Of a stretch of 64,000 bases of DNA, positions 63,101-64,000 are shown one piece after another; position 1 is the first letter of the stretch; each line of letters starts with the position of its first letter. Location: positions 28,267,029-28,331,028 of the forward strand of contig OX467083.1 in assembly GCA_950106755.1 (NCBI GenBank), in the 5' to 3' direction. The notes beneath the pieces were generated by a model that had not been told where the DNA came from, searched no databases, and saw nothing but the letters and a program-made list of their open reading frames with translations. This DNA is from Climacium dendroides. Taxonomy: Eukaryota > Streptophyta > Bryopsida > Hypnales > Climaciaceae. Both the position numbers and the translations under genes were made by a program.

Positions 63101-63544
63101 TTTTCAAATCAAAAAATTATATAATGTGTAAAATTATTTTTTATCCAATTATTGAAAACTTTCTTTCATGGCCTATTAATTCAAATTGCAGAAGCAGCTG
63201 TGAAGTTCTTCGAAGATGTTGTACGAAAGGATGGCCTTCAAATCAACATGAACACAATCCCTGCTGTAGAGACCCTTGAGGAGTACATTGAAGGGTGGAG
63301 AATTAGACTTTGGGATCAAGCCTTTGGACCTACCCTAAAAAGGGGTATTGGTTTCAAGAAGTCAGCCAACTTTTCTACATATGAGGGCTCAGAAGAGGCC
63401 GTGAGAAGAGTTATATTTAGATATGATTAGAATCTTGTCATTATGACTTGCTTAATTGATTGCATATCATTACATATTCATTGTTTACTTTATGATTATA
63501 TTGGCTATTCAAAAATGTTCAAGTTTGTTGAAATGTCTTGAGTT

Positions 63545-63640
63545 AACCAAAATTGAAGGTATTCTGAGGTTCTTAAAAAACCACCGTCGGGTCCAACGAG
63601 GGTTTTTTAGGTAGCTCATAGTACCCTTAGTAATGGTTAT
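63545..63640. repeat. Foldback element, diverged copy 5
   Basis: It keeps the inner AACCACCGTCGGGTCC and the right arm GTAGCTCATAGTACCC...GGTTAT. The left arm is degraded. Confidence 0.7.
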
Positions 63641-64000
63641 GAGAAGATATTATTCAGGATATAAATTTGTTTTGTAACTTCTCTTTTAATGTTTTAAATC
63701 TAGACATGCCTTCATTTTATATTCTTACCATTTTGTATTAGTGAAATTTTGAAAAAGAAGTTATCAATTAAATATATGCTTTCTTAGTTGTAATCTTAAT
63801 TTTGGGTTTTGTTTTCTGTCAGGTACTTCAAGCATGAGCTTGTTCAAAAGAATGCTATGGTTTGTTCAGAACTTCCTCCATTCTTACCCACTTGGTTAGA
63901 TCATAGCTCGCCTAATTGCATGTACACCACGTCCCAGCTTCGTCAGTTTACAACTGCACATCTCACTGGGGGAGCATGGTATTTGGATTGTCCCATTACA

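Larger units (their letters stand above)
55370..64000 (+). pseudogene. ParB-like domain / DNA methyltransferase-like gene, copy 2, 3' end outside window
   Basis: Probable exons with GT-AG edges: 55370-55687 (basic, FLYFSSSKALKRSRMM), about 56841-56990, 60743-60894 (frame open to 61182), 61415-62079, 62223-62415, 62549-62743, 62837-63051, about 63192-63420 and from 63822 to the edge. The 61.4-kb exon has the ParB-like core: IPFCRL (residues 81-86 of the exon), FFICDGNHCLLAW (169-181) and a junction coding INK|STEDSHVKANLV. Later exons have KAVRTYNET, EKHYTRNEI, WWNTSDASR and GWRIRLWDQAFGPTLKRGIGF. A TAG near 62278 and a frameshift near 62935 show damage. The methylase domain is inferred from the first copy and would lie beyond base 64000. 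ParB-methylase fusions are known from bacteria and phages. Confidence 0.6.

Overview
This window is nuclear DNA of a land plant. Genes are interrupted by GT-AG introns, the intergenic DNA is very AT-rich, and there are a plant-type linker histone H1, a Ty3/Gypsy chromovirus primed by initiator tRNA-Met, CACTA and PIF/Harbinger elements, and trihelix-like and SWIM-zinc-finger transposon proteins of a kind I associate with mosses, lycophytes and ferns rather than flowering plants. I think a bryophyte (moss) or another seed-free plant is most likely, but the species cannot be fixed from the sequence.

Layout. 0.1-5.0 kb: a minus-strand Sen1/senataxin-like superfamily 1 helicase, six exons visible, with its C-terminal end outside the window. 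5-8.6 kb: gene-free AT-rich DNA. 8.6-14.6 kb: a very young but defective Ty3/Gypsy chromovirus. It has 5-bp target duplications, LTRs differing by one base and one 36-bp repeat unit, a missing front half of reverse transcriptase, and an 857-bp chimeric self-insertion in pol. 16.3-18.0 kb: a decayed trihelix-like gene. 18.4-20.2 kb: a 943-bp tandem duplication. 29.8-30.7 kb: a PIF/Harbinger transposase with its catalytic core deleted. 36.3-37.4 kb: an apparently intact two-exon histone H1 gene. The rest of 31-44 kb holds no recognisable gene, only small inverted-repeat elements.

The most interesting content is a gene pair that occurs twice, at about 20.4-29.0 kb and 44.6-64.0 kb, in the same orientation. 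A minus-strand gene for a SWIM-zinc-finger, probably Mutator-like, transposase is followed divergently by a plus-strand multi-exon gene. The plus-strand gene encodes a ParB-like domain (DGNH motif); in the first copy it ends in a SAM-binding module resembling the bacterial N4/N6 DNA methyltransferase family. Both copies are damaged. Decay is largely by single substitutions giving TGA or TAG, plus nested CACTA insertions, and a GC-rich 3.7-kb insertion that carries its own coiled-coil protein gene. I infer that transposase and methylase were parts of one mobile element. The first copy also contains, probably in an intron of the ParB/methylase gene, 14 copies of a 20-bp palindrome spaced almost exactly 115-117 bp apart. 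The second copy carries a family of 98-bp foldback sequences.

Chronology can be read from nesting. The CACTA insertions have clean 3-bp target duplications inside the trihelix exon, inside the palindrome array and inside the transposase exon, so those host sequences are older. The chromovirus is the youngest large insertion.
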